Assembly: GCA_964428935.1 (NCBI GenBank)
Contig: CAYSAG010000032.1
Coordinates: forward strand, 1 to 27,903
Direction: 5' to 3'
Origin: JAADHY01 sp964428935
Lineage (GTDB): Bacteria > Planctomycetota > Planctomycetia > Planctomycetales > Planctomycetaceae
Length of the DNA stretch: 27,903 bases
Position 1 is the stretch's first letter. Every line of letters begins with the position of its first letter. The position numbers and the translations under genes were made by a program. The notes under the pieces were generated by a model, which searched no databases, was not told the DNA's origin, and worked only from the letters and a program-made list of their open reading frames with translations. Positions 7,901 through 15,086 of the stretch are shown piece after piece.

Positions 7901-8358
7901 ATGAGCACCAGCGGCTCACGGTCGGAACGGGGCGAGGTGGACGAGGCGAGTGGGGAGGAACGTCGGGGCGGCGAGCGGTCGGCGTCGTCGGTCGTCGGGT
8001 CGGCGTCCCGGAACCACACCAACGCAAACGGCGTGAACCGAACGGCTTCCTCTTGACCGGCTTCGATTCGACGCAGTTGGTTCGCGTAGTAGTACAAGCC
8101 GGCTGCGTCGCGAACCTGGTACTTCGCCCGAGCGGCCCAGGCGGGCAGGTAGCGGCGAGCGACCTCAATGTTCTCGGGTGGCGGCCCCGCCATTCGCTGC
8201 ACGCGAGCTTTCGAGACCGCTCGGGTCAGGTGAGCCGGCCGAGGCCGAGCGAGCACGCCGACGGTGCGTGCGTAGACCACGTACAGCAGGCTAAGACCTG
8301 CCATGGTCAACAGCGTCAGGGCTGTTCGTCGCCACACGTCGCGTCCTCGCTTCAACAT
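4993..8358 (-). CDS. Giant LptC/OstA-like lipopolysaccharide transport protein
   Basis: 1121 residues starting at ATG 8358. A single hydrophobic segment (about 12-30, TALTLLTMAGLSLLYVVYA) after basic residues gives an inner-membrane anchor with the rest periplasmic. The body is built of repeated beta-strand segments typical of LptC and LptA/OstA folds, such as DAALIQFDSKFELG, GNVTIRGANGLLVQGRN and, later, TAELQHTRMRCHDLTVEL. A low-complexity Ser/Glu/Ala-rich linker lies near residues 610-690. Standard LptC is about 190 residues and LptA about 180, so this is a multi-domain form. Its identity is supported by context: it follows kdsD after 112 bases, as lptC follows the kds genes in proteobacteria. 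The likely job is bridging LPS from the inner membrane towards the outer membrane. The gene symbol is left empty because the exact LptC/LptA correspondence is unclear. Confidence 0.72.
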   Translation of the reverse strand: MLKRGRDVWRRTALTLLTMAGLSLLYVVYARTVGVLARPRPAHLTRAVSKARVQRMAGPPPENIEVARRYLPAWAARAKYQVRDAAGLYYYANQLRRIEAGQEEAVRFTPFALVWFRDADPTTDDADRSPPRRSSPLASSTSPRSDREPLVLIADAALIQFDSKFELGSTDAKNVVGGQLEGNVTIRGANGLLVQGRNLIFRKGANRVWTDSPVEFRFGPHSGSADRGLQVELVPSEELKENPLAFAGVARVLLRRHVVLRLLAEEKGRPTPVTVQCDGGFVYEVAKQQATFEDQVRVRRQTAPNQFDSLECDLLTLLFEPVAQTQPELGASKPPGSEVQTVEPSGREPASRTAGAAGWLGPLAGTVATLDDAPANLRFRRLVAEGTDVVLSSDAGRLLCHANELLYDAVARTAILRAARGVRAVHDASLLVCPEVTLTHDQRGKVTAAWCRGAGWLEQRERRTDRLLLRADWRKQLRLFPDPATPGLNVVELEQDVTLRAVKENASLSADRVQLWYVPEDEQAAWPEPQQPVTLTGGQESAGASSLVALAAQQTAPGPGGQRHDGQHSASGKNRPRRLLATGHVRVESPQIRGRMDVLEAVFVDESPSSGPLPNEAVQRSDSAAAAPPVVELTASSEAEHRAAGGSSETETEASGAASVAGADQGRRQTGDVGQRRAETDSRPAAIPPPSLLPVPGRKDRPLQLVAKAVRVRLAQQGKNRFTVSDVWGEGGVQVTQPTEGQQEGAELVGERLQLINTGPNRQSVRVFGRPARVRRPDFSLEGPDILLDRAANLLHVNGPGTLTASVTTDFEGRQLPTPQPLTVRWDDRMTFDGRTARFFGNITAELQHTRMRCHDLTVELSARVDFSAPDPTRTTVELQRVVCHDTVWLESYGYVENRLNEVRRARCGQFSLDRLSGATEVAGPGEIEFWRRGRGKRAAVSPRATARANAPLQAEQTEWEYTRVEFAGGVTGNLHHRTAVFRDRVRIVYGPVDGPLGTIDPDHLPKDAALMRCETLEFVYVSDSKDKKANGPLPNGHIELTARGNAMLEGRTFFARADVISYDESKGMYSLSALGRAEATIWRQVQAGGDYSEASAKRMIFIPAKNYLDLDRATRLHGTE

Positions 8359-8470
8359 TTTGTCCAGCGGGGCAGGGGCCTGGGGTCGGAGCGTGCCGGG
8401 ACGGGGTCGCGACGTCGAACCACGGCCGGCCGCAAAGCCAGTGGCCCGGCCGCGGTTCGGCCGGCCGGGC

Positions 8471-9493
8471 TCAAGCGTCTTCCGGCTTCGGCATCAGTCC
8501 AATGACGTCCGTAATGTCAATCAGTCCCAGGACCCGACCGTGGTCGTCGACCACCGGCAACTCGCTCAACTTCCGCTCCGACAACACCTGCACGGCGTCT
8601 TCCAGCAGCGCGTCGGCACCAATCGTGACCGGGTGACGGGTCATGACTTCGCCAATGGGACGGTCCAGTTGTTCGTCGCGTCGCTGTTCCAGCAGCCGGG
8701 CCAGGTCGCTGTCGGTGAACAGGCCGGCCAGCCGGCCGTCGTCGTCGACGACCAGAACCGCACCGGTCCGTCGGCCCGGACGGCTCTGTCGGACCAAGAC
8801 CTCGCGAATGGGTTGGTCGGTGCGAGCGGTTCGCAACTGGTCGCCTTTTCTCATGACCTGAGTGACCGGGGTCAGGCGTCGTCCCAGGTGACCGCCTGGG
8901 TGGTAGAGCCCGAACTGGTCGCGCGAAAAGCCCTTCAGCCGGCTGACGACCAGAGCCAGAGCGTCGCCGAGAGCGAGCATGGCTGTGGTGCTGGTGGTCG
9001 GAGCCAATCCAATCGGGCCGGCCTCGGGCAACCGTCCCAGGCACAGGACTACGTCGGCCGAACGGGCCAGTGTGCTGCCGTCGTCGCCGGTCACGGCCAC
9101 CAGCTTGGCACCCAGACGCCGGACCAGCGGCACCAGCCGACACACTTCTTCGCTCTCGCCGCTGTTCGAAAGGGCCAGGACCACGTCGCGGTCGCTCACA
9201 CACCCCAGGTCCCCGTGGACGGCCTCGGCCGGGTGCAGGAACCGCGCTCGCGTGCCGGTCGAAAGGAACGTGGCGGCCAGTTTCTGCCCGATCAGTCCGG
9301 CCTTGCCAATGCCCGTGACAATGACCTCGCCGGGACAACGCACAATCAGCCGGACGGCCTGAGCGAAGGAGGTGTCGACTCGTCGAGCCACCTGCAGCAG
9401 GCCTTCGGCTTCGCGCTGAATGATTTGCCGGGCCTCGCGAATCTGCTCGACTTCCGACAGCGGTACGAAGTGCCGTTGAGGAAGTGCGGTCAT
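8471..9493 (-). CDS. kdsD: Arabinose-5-phosphate isomerase KdsD
   Basis: Converts D-ribulose 5-phosphate to D-arabinose 5-phosphate, the first step towards Kdo for lipopolysaccharide. The ATG at 9493 gives 340 residues, close to the 328 of E. coli KdsD; an upstream TTG at 9571 would add 26 unconserved residues. The SIS domain (about 45-180) shows GIGKAG (61-66), FLHPAEAVHGDLG (85-97), SNSGESEE (109-116) and TTSTTAMLALGDALA. The catalytic-type histidine is in HPGGHLGRRL (from 198). Two CBS domains follow (about 214-270 and 280-335) with GLFTDSDL and GLIDITD, the standard KdsD/GutQ architecture. The gene sits between gnd, whose product is its substrate, and the LptC-like gene, favouring KdsD over the sorbitol-linked GutQ. 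Confidence 0.93.
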   Translation of the reverse strand: MTALPQRHFVPLSEVEQIREARQIIQREAEGLLQVARRVDTSFAQAVRLIVRCPGEVIVTGIGKAGLIGQKLAATFLSTGTRARFLHPAEAVHGDLGCVSDRDVVLALSNSGESEEVCRLVPLVRRLGAKLVAVTGDDGSTLARSADVVLCLGRLPEAGPIGLAPTTSTTAMLALGDALALVVSRLKGFSRDQFGLYHPGGHLGRRLTPVTQVMRKGDQLRTARTDQPIREVLVRQSRPGRRTGAVLVVDDDGRLAGLFTDSDLARLLEQRRDEQLDRPIGEVMTRHPVTIGADALLEDAVQVLSERKLSELPVVDDHGRVLGLIDITDVIGLMPKPEDA

Positions 9494-9681
9494 GGAGTCG
9501 TCGTCCGTGACGCTTCGGAAAGGCTGCTGGCGCAGAGAGCTGACGCCCACGCGGCGGGACGCCGCCGACAACCAAGGCCGGATTCTAGGTCAAAATGGCC
9601 GACGGGGTACAGCCCTTCTGCCGTTCTGGGCGTCGGCGCAGTGCGCACGCAGGCCCGCTCCCGTCGGCCTCGGCACGCCTC

Positions 9682-9697
9682 GACGCCGGCCGGCGTC
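9682..9697. repeat. 16 bp perfect palindrome after gnd
   Basis: GACGCCGGCCGGCGTC is self-complementary and lies about 20 bases past the gnd stop. Without a loop or T-run it could be a weak terminator, a protein-binding site or chance in GC-rich DNA. Confidence 0.35.
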
Positions 9698-9715
9698 CCG
9701 CTCCGTCCGTACCCG

Positions 9716-11185
9716 CTACGACTCCGGCAGCTTGCGAAGCCGAAGCCAGTCGGTGTGAAAAGTGCCTTCCTTGTCGATTCGTTGGTAGGTGTGAGCGCCG
9801 AAGTAGTCTCGCTGAGCTTGCAGCAGGTTGGCCGGCAGACGCTCCCGCCGGTAGCCGTCGTAGTAGCTCAACGCCGCGCTGAAGGCCGGCACGGGCAGGC
9901 CCAATTGCACCGCCGTCGTGACCACTCGCCGCCAGCTTGGCTGAGCCTTCTCGACCGCCTGCCGGAAGAAGTCGTCCAGCAACAGGTTCTCCAGCTGCGG
10001 GTTCTTGTCGAAGGCCCGCTTGATGTCTTCCAGGAAGCGAGCTCGAATGATGCACCCGCCGCGCCACAGCAAGGCAATGTTGCCGAAGTTCAAATCCCAG
10101 CCGAACTCCTTGGCGGCCGCGGCCATTTGCACGAAGCCCTGCGCGTAGCTGCAGATTTTCGACGCGTAGAGGGCTTGCCGAATGTCTTCAATGAACGCGT
10201 CGCGGTCGCCCTCGTACTTGCCGTCCGGGCCGGTCAGAATTTTCGAAGCTCGCACGCGAGCCTCTTTCTGAGCCGACAGGCAGCGAGCGAAAACGGCCTC
10301 GGTAATCAACGTCGTCGGAACCCCCAGGTCCAACGCGTGCTGACTGGCCCACTTGCCCGTGCCCTTCTGTCCGGCCGTGTCCAGAATCAAGTCGACCAGG
10401 TCCTGGCCGGTTTCGTCGTCCTTGACCGTGAAAATGTCGCGGGTGATCTCAATCAAGTAGCTTTGCAGCTCGCCCCGGTTCCACTCGGCGAACACCTGGT
10501 GCAGCTCCTGGTTGCTCAGCCCCAAGGCGTGCTTCATGATGAAGTACGCTTCGCAAATGAGCTGCATGTCGCCGTACTCAATGCCGTTGTGGACCATTTT
10601 GACGTAGTGGCCCGCGCCGGCCGGGCCGACCCATTCGCAACACGGCACGTCCTTGTTCGGACCGACCTTCGCAGCAATGGCCTGGAAAATCGGCTTGACG
10701 TGCGGCCAAGCGTCCGGCGAACCGCCCGGCATGATGCTTGGCCCCCGCAACGCTCCTTCCTCACCGCCCGAAACGCCCGTGCCAATGTAGAGCAACCCGG
10801 CCGCCTCGACCTCTTTCGTACGACGGTTCGTGTCGGCGAAGTGCGAGTTGCCGCCGTCGATGATGATGTCTCCGGGGCTGAGCAGCGGAATCAGCTTTTG
10901 GATGAAGTCGTCCACCGCTTGGCCGGCCTTGACCATCAGCATGACCTTGCGGGGCGTCTTCAGGGTCTGAACCAAGTCTTCCAACGAGTGGTAGCCGCCG
11001 ATTCGCTCCGGCGTTCCGTCGGCCACCTCGTCAGCCGGCCGGTCCTTCAGGCTGGACAGAAACTCGTCGACCTTGCTGGTCGTCCGGTTGAACACGCCGA
11101 CCGAGAAGCCGTGGTTGGCCATGTTCAGCACCAGGTTCTGGCCCATGACGGCCAGTCCGATCAGTCCAATGTCGTGTTGCGACAT
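9716..11185 (-). CDS. gnd: 6-phosphogluconate dehydrogenase, decarboxylating
   Basis: Oxidative pentose-phosphate enzyme: 6-phosphogluconate plus NADP+ gives ribulose 5-phosphate, CO2 and NADPH. It has 489 residues, the length of the long homodimeric form. The Rossmann loop is IGLIGLAVMGQNL (6-18), and the NRTTSK segment (33-38) after the second strand is typical of NADP+ preference. Further signatures are IIIDGGNSHF (107-116), GVSGGEEGALRGPSIMPGG (137-155) and catalytic-site KMVHNGIEYGDMQ (196-208). The C-terminal all-helical domain has GTGKWASQHALDLGVP, and the tail contains GAHTYQRID. The ATG at 11185 has an AAAGGAG site at good spacing. It lies 106 bases after the HAD gene and upstream of kdsD, which consumes its product. 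Confidence 0.97.
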   Translation of the reverse strand: MSQHDIGLIGLAVMGQNLVLNMANHGFSVGVFNRTTSKVDEFLSSLKDRPADEVADGTPERIGGYHSLEDLVQTLKTPRKVMLMVKAGQAVDDFIQKLIPLLSPGDIIIDGGNSHFADTNRRTKEVEAAGLLYIGTGVSGGEEGALRGPSIMPGGSPDAWPHVKPIFQAIAAKVGPNKDVPCCEWVGPAGAGHYVKMVHNGIEYGDMQLICEAYFIMKHALGLSNQELHQVFAEWNRGELQSYLIEITRDIFTVKDDETGQDLVDLILDTAGQKGTGKWASQHALDLGVPTTLITEAVFARCLSAQKEARVRASKILTGPDGKYEGDRDAFIEDIRQALYASKICSYAQGFVQMAAAAKEFGWDLNFGNIALLWRGGCIIRARFLEDIKRAFDKNPQLENLLLDDFFRQAVEKAQPSWRRVVTTAVQLGLPVPAFSAALSYYDGYRRERLPANLLQAQRDYFGAHTYQRIDKEGTFHTDWLRLRKLPES

Positions 11186-11291
11186 GTTCGGCTCCTTTCG
11201 TTAAGCGTTTTCGCTTTGGCTGGGGTTTGCCGCGTCCAGAGTGAGAACCGGCTGTCCAGCGTTTGGGGTGGTTCCGCTTTCGAGTCGTCCG

Positions 11292-12200
11292 CTAGTCCTT
11301 CCAGGGCGGTTTCTCCGGCAGGTAGCGGTCGAACTCTTCAATCAACGCCTGCTCGTACTCGCCCGCGTACTCGCCATTCAAGAACTTGTCCAAAGCCTCG
11401 TTGAAAAGCCGCTCCCAAGACGCGTCCTCGTCGCCGGGGTTGATCGGGTAGAACAGGGCACCGACTTTTCGAGCCGCCTTCAGGTCGCCGGGGGCGTCTC
11501 CGACCATCAACACTTTGTTCGGCTCGTAGCCCTTCGCCGCACAGTAACCCAGCGACTCGGCCTTCGTCCCGGCCTCCTGGCCGCAAATGGCGGCCACGTA
11601 TTTGGCAATGTCGTGCTCCGCCCACTCCTTGTGCAGCGCTTCGCTGGGGGTGGCCGAGCAGACGATCATGTCGGCAATGGGAGCCAGCTTCTCCAAGCAC
11701 TCGCGAACAAACGGAAACGGCGGGACGCCGTGGACCAGGTCGCGCACCGTCGCGTTCACCGCCTCGGACCACTCCAACGCCCAAGCCAAGTCCGGGTCGC
11801 CCGTCCGCTCGACCTCGGCCTTCAGCGCCGGATTGCCCAGCTTCGTCTCGCGCTGAATCCAGTCTCGCACTCCCTGCAACCACGGGACGTCAACGTTCCG
11901 CTTCTTGACCACCTCCCGCTCGCGCAGCAGGTCGAGCGTCTCGATCAACGCTGGGAAGCGGTTCACGCCTCGGGACTTCGAGTACAAGTTGACAAACTCC
12001 GCACATTCCCGAGCGTAGCGCGAGACCGCTTGCAGCTTGAAGTACTTAATCGTGTTCGGAATGAAACACTCCTTGTGCTTGACCTCCATTGTGTCAAAAG
12101 CACAACCGTCCGAGTCGATGCCGACCAGAAAGTCGTGCTTTTTCTCGAAGCTTTGCAGCGGGTTCTCGAACACGCTTTCCGAGACAGGCTTGTCAGACAC
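11292..12200 (-). CDS. HAD-superfamily hydrolase
   Basis: 302 residues from a GTG at 12200; a GGAGGTG site 5 bases upstream decides this start against longer frames. HAD motif I is LVGIDSDGCAFDT (25-37), with Asp29 as the likely nucleophile and Asp31 as general acid. Motif II is in DMIVCSATP, and motifs III/IV in KVLMVGDAPGDLKAA. A large helical cap lies between motifs I and II. This indicates a phosphatase or related phosphoryl transferase acting on a small metabolite in the cytoplasm. The substrate is unknown; its place between phosphofructokinase and gnd suggests a sugar phosphate, which is inference. It is not KdsC: it is longer and has a cap domain that KdsC lacks. Confidence 0.82.
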   Translation of the reverse strand: MSDKPVSESVFENPLQSFEKKHDFLVGIDSDGCAFDTMEVKHKECFIPNTIKYFKLQAVSRYARECAEFVNLYSKSRGVNRFPALIETLDLLREREVVKKRNVDVPWLQGVRDWIQRETKLGNPALKAEVERTGDPDLAWALEWSEAVNATVRDLVHGVPPFPFVRECLEKLAPIADMIVCSATPSEALHKEWAEHDIAKYVAAICGQEAGTKAESLGYCAAKGYEPNKVLMVGDAPGDLKAARKVGALFYPINPGDEDASWERLFNEALDKFLNGEYAGEYEQALIEEFDRYLPEKPPWKD

Positions 12201-12601
12201 TCTGCACCTCCACACTTGTTGTCTGTCACCGGTTCGTTGCGACTTGTTGCTGGTCGGAACGCGAACCGACGACGGTCTCGTGCACCGCCACGTTGGTCCA
12301 CCAGCCGCCATTCACCGCGCGTCCCTCACCACTGCCACGTCGCCTTCGGCTGCCTCCCGCCTGTGCCGTCGGTTCGAACTTGCGCCGCGGCGAGAACCGT
12401 TCGGCGCACCGCCGACCAGATGGACGCTGGCCGTCCGAGGCGGCCTCGGTCAGAAGTCACCGGCGACGTGGTCCCAATTGGAACGCGTTCTTCCAGCCGA
12501 CGGACCGCCACTGGACCTCGTGCGGGCTCGACCCGTAAGCGACCTTTGGCGAGCGAAAGACAGAGCTCGGCTAGTGGTCAAGATGGCCCAGCCCGAGCGG
12601 C
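12201..12601. other. Intergenic region between pfp and the HAD gene
   Basis: 401 bases with no supported gene. Frames crossing it have no family similarity and lie mostly antisense or out of frame with neighbours. Apart from the HAD ribosome site, nothing distinct is seen. Confidence 0.5.
12205..12211 (-). promoter_or_regulatory. Shine-Dalgarno deciding the HAD gene GTG start
   Basis: Coding-strand GGAGGTG, then CAGA and GTG at 12200. Confidence 0.7.
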
Positions 12602-13888
12602 TCAGCGGCGGTCCGCCTGCGGCACGTACTCCGGCAGCTTCTTTTCGGCGAAAATGGGTTTCAGCCGGGCAAAACGCAGCCGCCCGTCGACCAGCGGTAC
12701 GCTGACCCAGTCGTTTCCGATCAGCGGCTTGGCGTACCGGACGAAGTCGTCCGTGACGTCGACGCCGTTTTCGGCAATCCAGTCGGCGGGGAACTTCCGC
12801 TCGCTGTTGGCCACTTCGGGCAAGGGCACTTTGTCGTAGCGAACGCTGTAGGACGGCCCCTCGTTTCGCAGGATTGTGGCCATGTAGCCGCTTTCGCCCC
12901 GAGCCGCCAGTTCGGCCGCCTTTCGGCCGACCTCGTAGGCCTCCTGCAAGTCGACGGTCGAAGCGTAGACCATGTTGTGCCGTTGGTCGGTGCCCGGCAC
13001 GTTGGCCCGAGCGGCTCCTTTGACCGGCAGGCCTCGCTCGTTCAGCGCATTGATGACAATCTGCGCCACGGTCCGCTTGCTGGCGCTGAACTGGACGTGG
13101 CCGAAGGCGTCGCGAGTCTCTCCGATGTCGCCCAGTTGCAGTCCCTCGCTGACCACGACCAGGCACCGACCGTCCCGTTTCAGCTGGTCGTTCACGTTGT
13201 CGCAAATCTCTTCGATTGTCACGGGCCGCTCGGCCAAGTAGATCTGCAGCGGCAACTCACGCTCGGGGTCGGCCAGCCGAGCGGCCGCCGGAATGAATCC
13301 GATTTTGCGGCCCATGGCTTGCAGAACGAGCACCGGGTCGGCGGGACAACTACCCGCATTCTCCTCGTTGGCCTGCTGGACCATGTGACACCAGTAGCGA
13401 GCCGTGCTGCCGTAGCCGGGCGTGTGGTCGATCAACCGGAACTGGCTGTCGCCGACGTCGTTGTCGATGGTTTTCGGAACGCCAATGCCGACCACGTCCA
13501 GGCCGCGTTCCTGTGCCAGCCGGGCCACCTTGTTGGCCGTGTCCATCGAGTCGTTGCCGCCGATGTAGCAGAAGTAGCCAATGTTGTGAGCCCGAAAGAC
13601 ATCAATGATTCGCTCGAAGTCTTCCGTTTGGTGTTCCCGCAGTTTGTAGCGGCAGGTTCCAATGGAGCCGGCAGCGGGGGTCGTCCGGAGCAGGGCGATT
13701 TCTTGAGGGTCCTGCTCGCTCAAATTGAGCAACTCCTCCTTCAACACGCCCTCGATTCCGTGCCAGCCCGCGTACACCGTGCCGATTTGGTCGTAGTCCC
13801 GCGCTGCCTCGACCAGCCCACGCAGACTGTTGTTAATGACCGGCGAAGGCCCACCGGACTGAGCAACGATCAAGTTCTTTTTCGTCAT
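12602..13888 (-). CDS. pfp: Phosphofructokinase, PPi-dependent type
   Basis: Phosphorylates fructose 6-phosphate to fructose 1,6-bisphosphate, probably with pyrophosphate and reversibly. It has 428 residues from the ATG at 13888, behind a GAGGGTGA site; a GTG two codons earlier is also possible. The N-terminal loop is AQSGGPSPVINNSL (9-22). The donor loop reads IGGNDSMDTANK (109-120) and the catalytic motif PKTIDND (138-144). Asp in place of the glycine of GGDGS and Lys in place of the glycine of PGTIDND are the two substitutions that separate PPi-dependent from ATP-dependent enzymes. An MGRK motif and the NVPGTDQRHN loop complete the pattern. It is the first gene of the minus-strand block and faces a 1.2 kb divergent region, where its promoter must lie. 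Confidence 0.93.
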   Translation of the reverse strand: MTKKNLIVAQSGGPSPVINNSLRGLVEAARDYDQIGTVYAGWHGIEGVLKEELLNLSEQDPQEIALLRTTPAAGSIGTCRYKLREHQTEDFERIIDVFRAHNIGYFCYIGGNDSMDTANKVARLAQERGLDVVGIGVPKTIDNDVGDSQFRLIDHTPGYGSTARYWCHMVQQANEENAGSCPADPVLVLQAMGRKIGFIPAAARLADPERELPLQIYLAERPVTIEEICDNVNDQLKRDGRCLVVVSEGLQLGDIGETRDAFGHVQFSASKRTVAQIVINALNERGLPVKGAARANVPGTDQRHNMVYASTVDLQEAYEVGRKAAELAARGESGYMATILRNEGPSYSVRYDKVPLPEVANSERKFPADWIAENGVDVTDDFVRYAKPLIGNDWVSVPLVDGRLRFARLKPIFAEKKLPEYVPQADRR

Positions 13889-15086
13889 GGTCACCCTCGA
13901 TTCCGCTTCTCAAACGTTCGTGCCAACTGGCTCGCGACAGTCGACCCCAGACACGCCTGACCAAAGAAGCTTTTGTCAACGGTGAGCTTCGGGCGCGAGC
14001 CTGCCCAACGCCGCGGTCACTCAAGCCCGCACCGTTTGCTGCGCTGCCGCGGCGTCCTTTTGTCCGAAGCCCGCAGAATCTCTCGCGGCAAGCCGGAAGA
14101 CGGTCTGCCGCAGGCGACGACAGCTCGGACCTCAGGACCGCCGTGATGCAAGCCGGTACCACAGCGCGACTCTCGCGTCCGCTCAGAACCGACCGCCGCT
14201 GGCCCGAAACGCCGGTCCGACGCAGGCCGCCTCGGCCCGCTCAGAAATGACGCCGCCCCAAACGCCGACTGGCAGGCGCACCGCGAGCGCCTTCGAAAAC
14301 CCTTGCCAGACGAAAGCTCACCCGCCGCTGCGCACGGCCAACATAATAATGGAGACCACCGGCGGTTCAAAGCGTCTGGTTCGTCTGAGCGGGTGCCGAA
14401 ATTCGTCCGCGTTCCCCTCCAATTGCTCGTTCTGAAACCGTCGCGGCGTGCCCAGTGAACCCAGTCTGGAAACACGAATCCGGAGCGGCCGGACTCACCG
14501 CGGCTCCCCAATTCCTGTAACGGTTCATTTGCCTGAAGGGGTCTGTCTGCCAGGTCTCCGGCCGACCTTCTTTTTCAGGAGTTGCCGACGACTGTCGCGG
14601 TCCGCCCTGTTGGGCCGCTCAGTGGCCTTCCAACTGCCGGTCGCTCAGAAGTTGCCGCCACGGCTTCTCAAGTGACGTCCTGCCAGTACGACGTGAGGTT
14701 CGCAGGGCGCAGGCGCCAACATGCAACGGGCGGGCTCGTCCCAAACGAAGCAGCCCGTTTCTACGAGAAAGCGGCAGGCAGGAGCTGTCGTGCGTTGCAG
14801 CCGGAGCGAGGCAGCCATTTCCGCGTAAGTCCCTCGGATTAATGTCATTGTCTACAGACCTATTCACCCTCACACGGCAGACTTCTGCTTGAAGAGTTGG
14901 TACATTGGCGGCGGCTGCCTCCGCCTGCTCTGCCGGTCCGTCGAGCGGGCCGCCCGAGCGGATGCTTCGTCTGATTCCAGCGGCGTGCGGGCGTCGCGGT
15001 GGCTGGACGTCGTTTTTGCGACGAGCTGTCGGTCCGTGAGCGCTGGGTGGCGAGCGTTGAGAACTTTTGGAGGAAAGGAGGAAGCC
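13889..15086. other. Divergent 1.2 kb intergenic region
   Basis: Lies between divergently transcribed pfp (-) and the Tat-exported protein gene (+). No reading frame in it resembles a known family. A TTGACA (coding strand minus) at 13974-13979 could be a -35 element for pfp, but no good -10 follows. AT-rich patches occur at 14338-14352 and 14835-14870, and TACATT at 14901-14906 could be a -10 for the plus-strand gene; none is decisive. Confidence 0.5.

Noticed and set aside
6790..8505. 571-codon plus-strand ORF antisense to the LptC-like gene
   Set aside because: Same cause: a shadow of a biased coding strand, with no protein family features.
8303..11404. 1033-codon plus-strand ORF antisense to the LptC-like, kdsD and gnd genes
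   Set aside because: It spans three well-supported genes on the other strand, has no recognisable domain, and arises because the reverse frame of strongly biased GC-rich codons lacks stops.
12365..12385. GGTTCGAA resembling a tRNA T-loop
   Set aside because: The flanking bases do not form the 5 bp T-stem and no acceptor or anticodon arms are present.
14017..14511. 164-codon minus-strand ORF in the divergent region
   Set aside because: Arg/Gly/Ser-rich composition typical of a non-coding GC-rich frame; no start signal or domain.
14645..14848. 67-codon minus-strand ORF in the divergent region
   Set aside because: Weak ribosome site, no recognisable domain, and no hint of conservation from the sequence alone.
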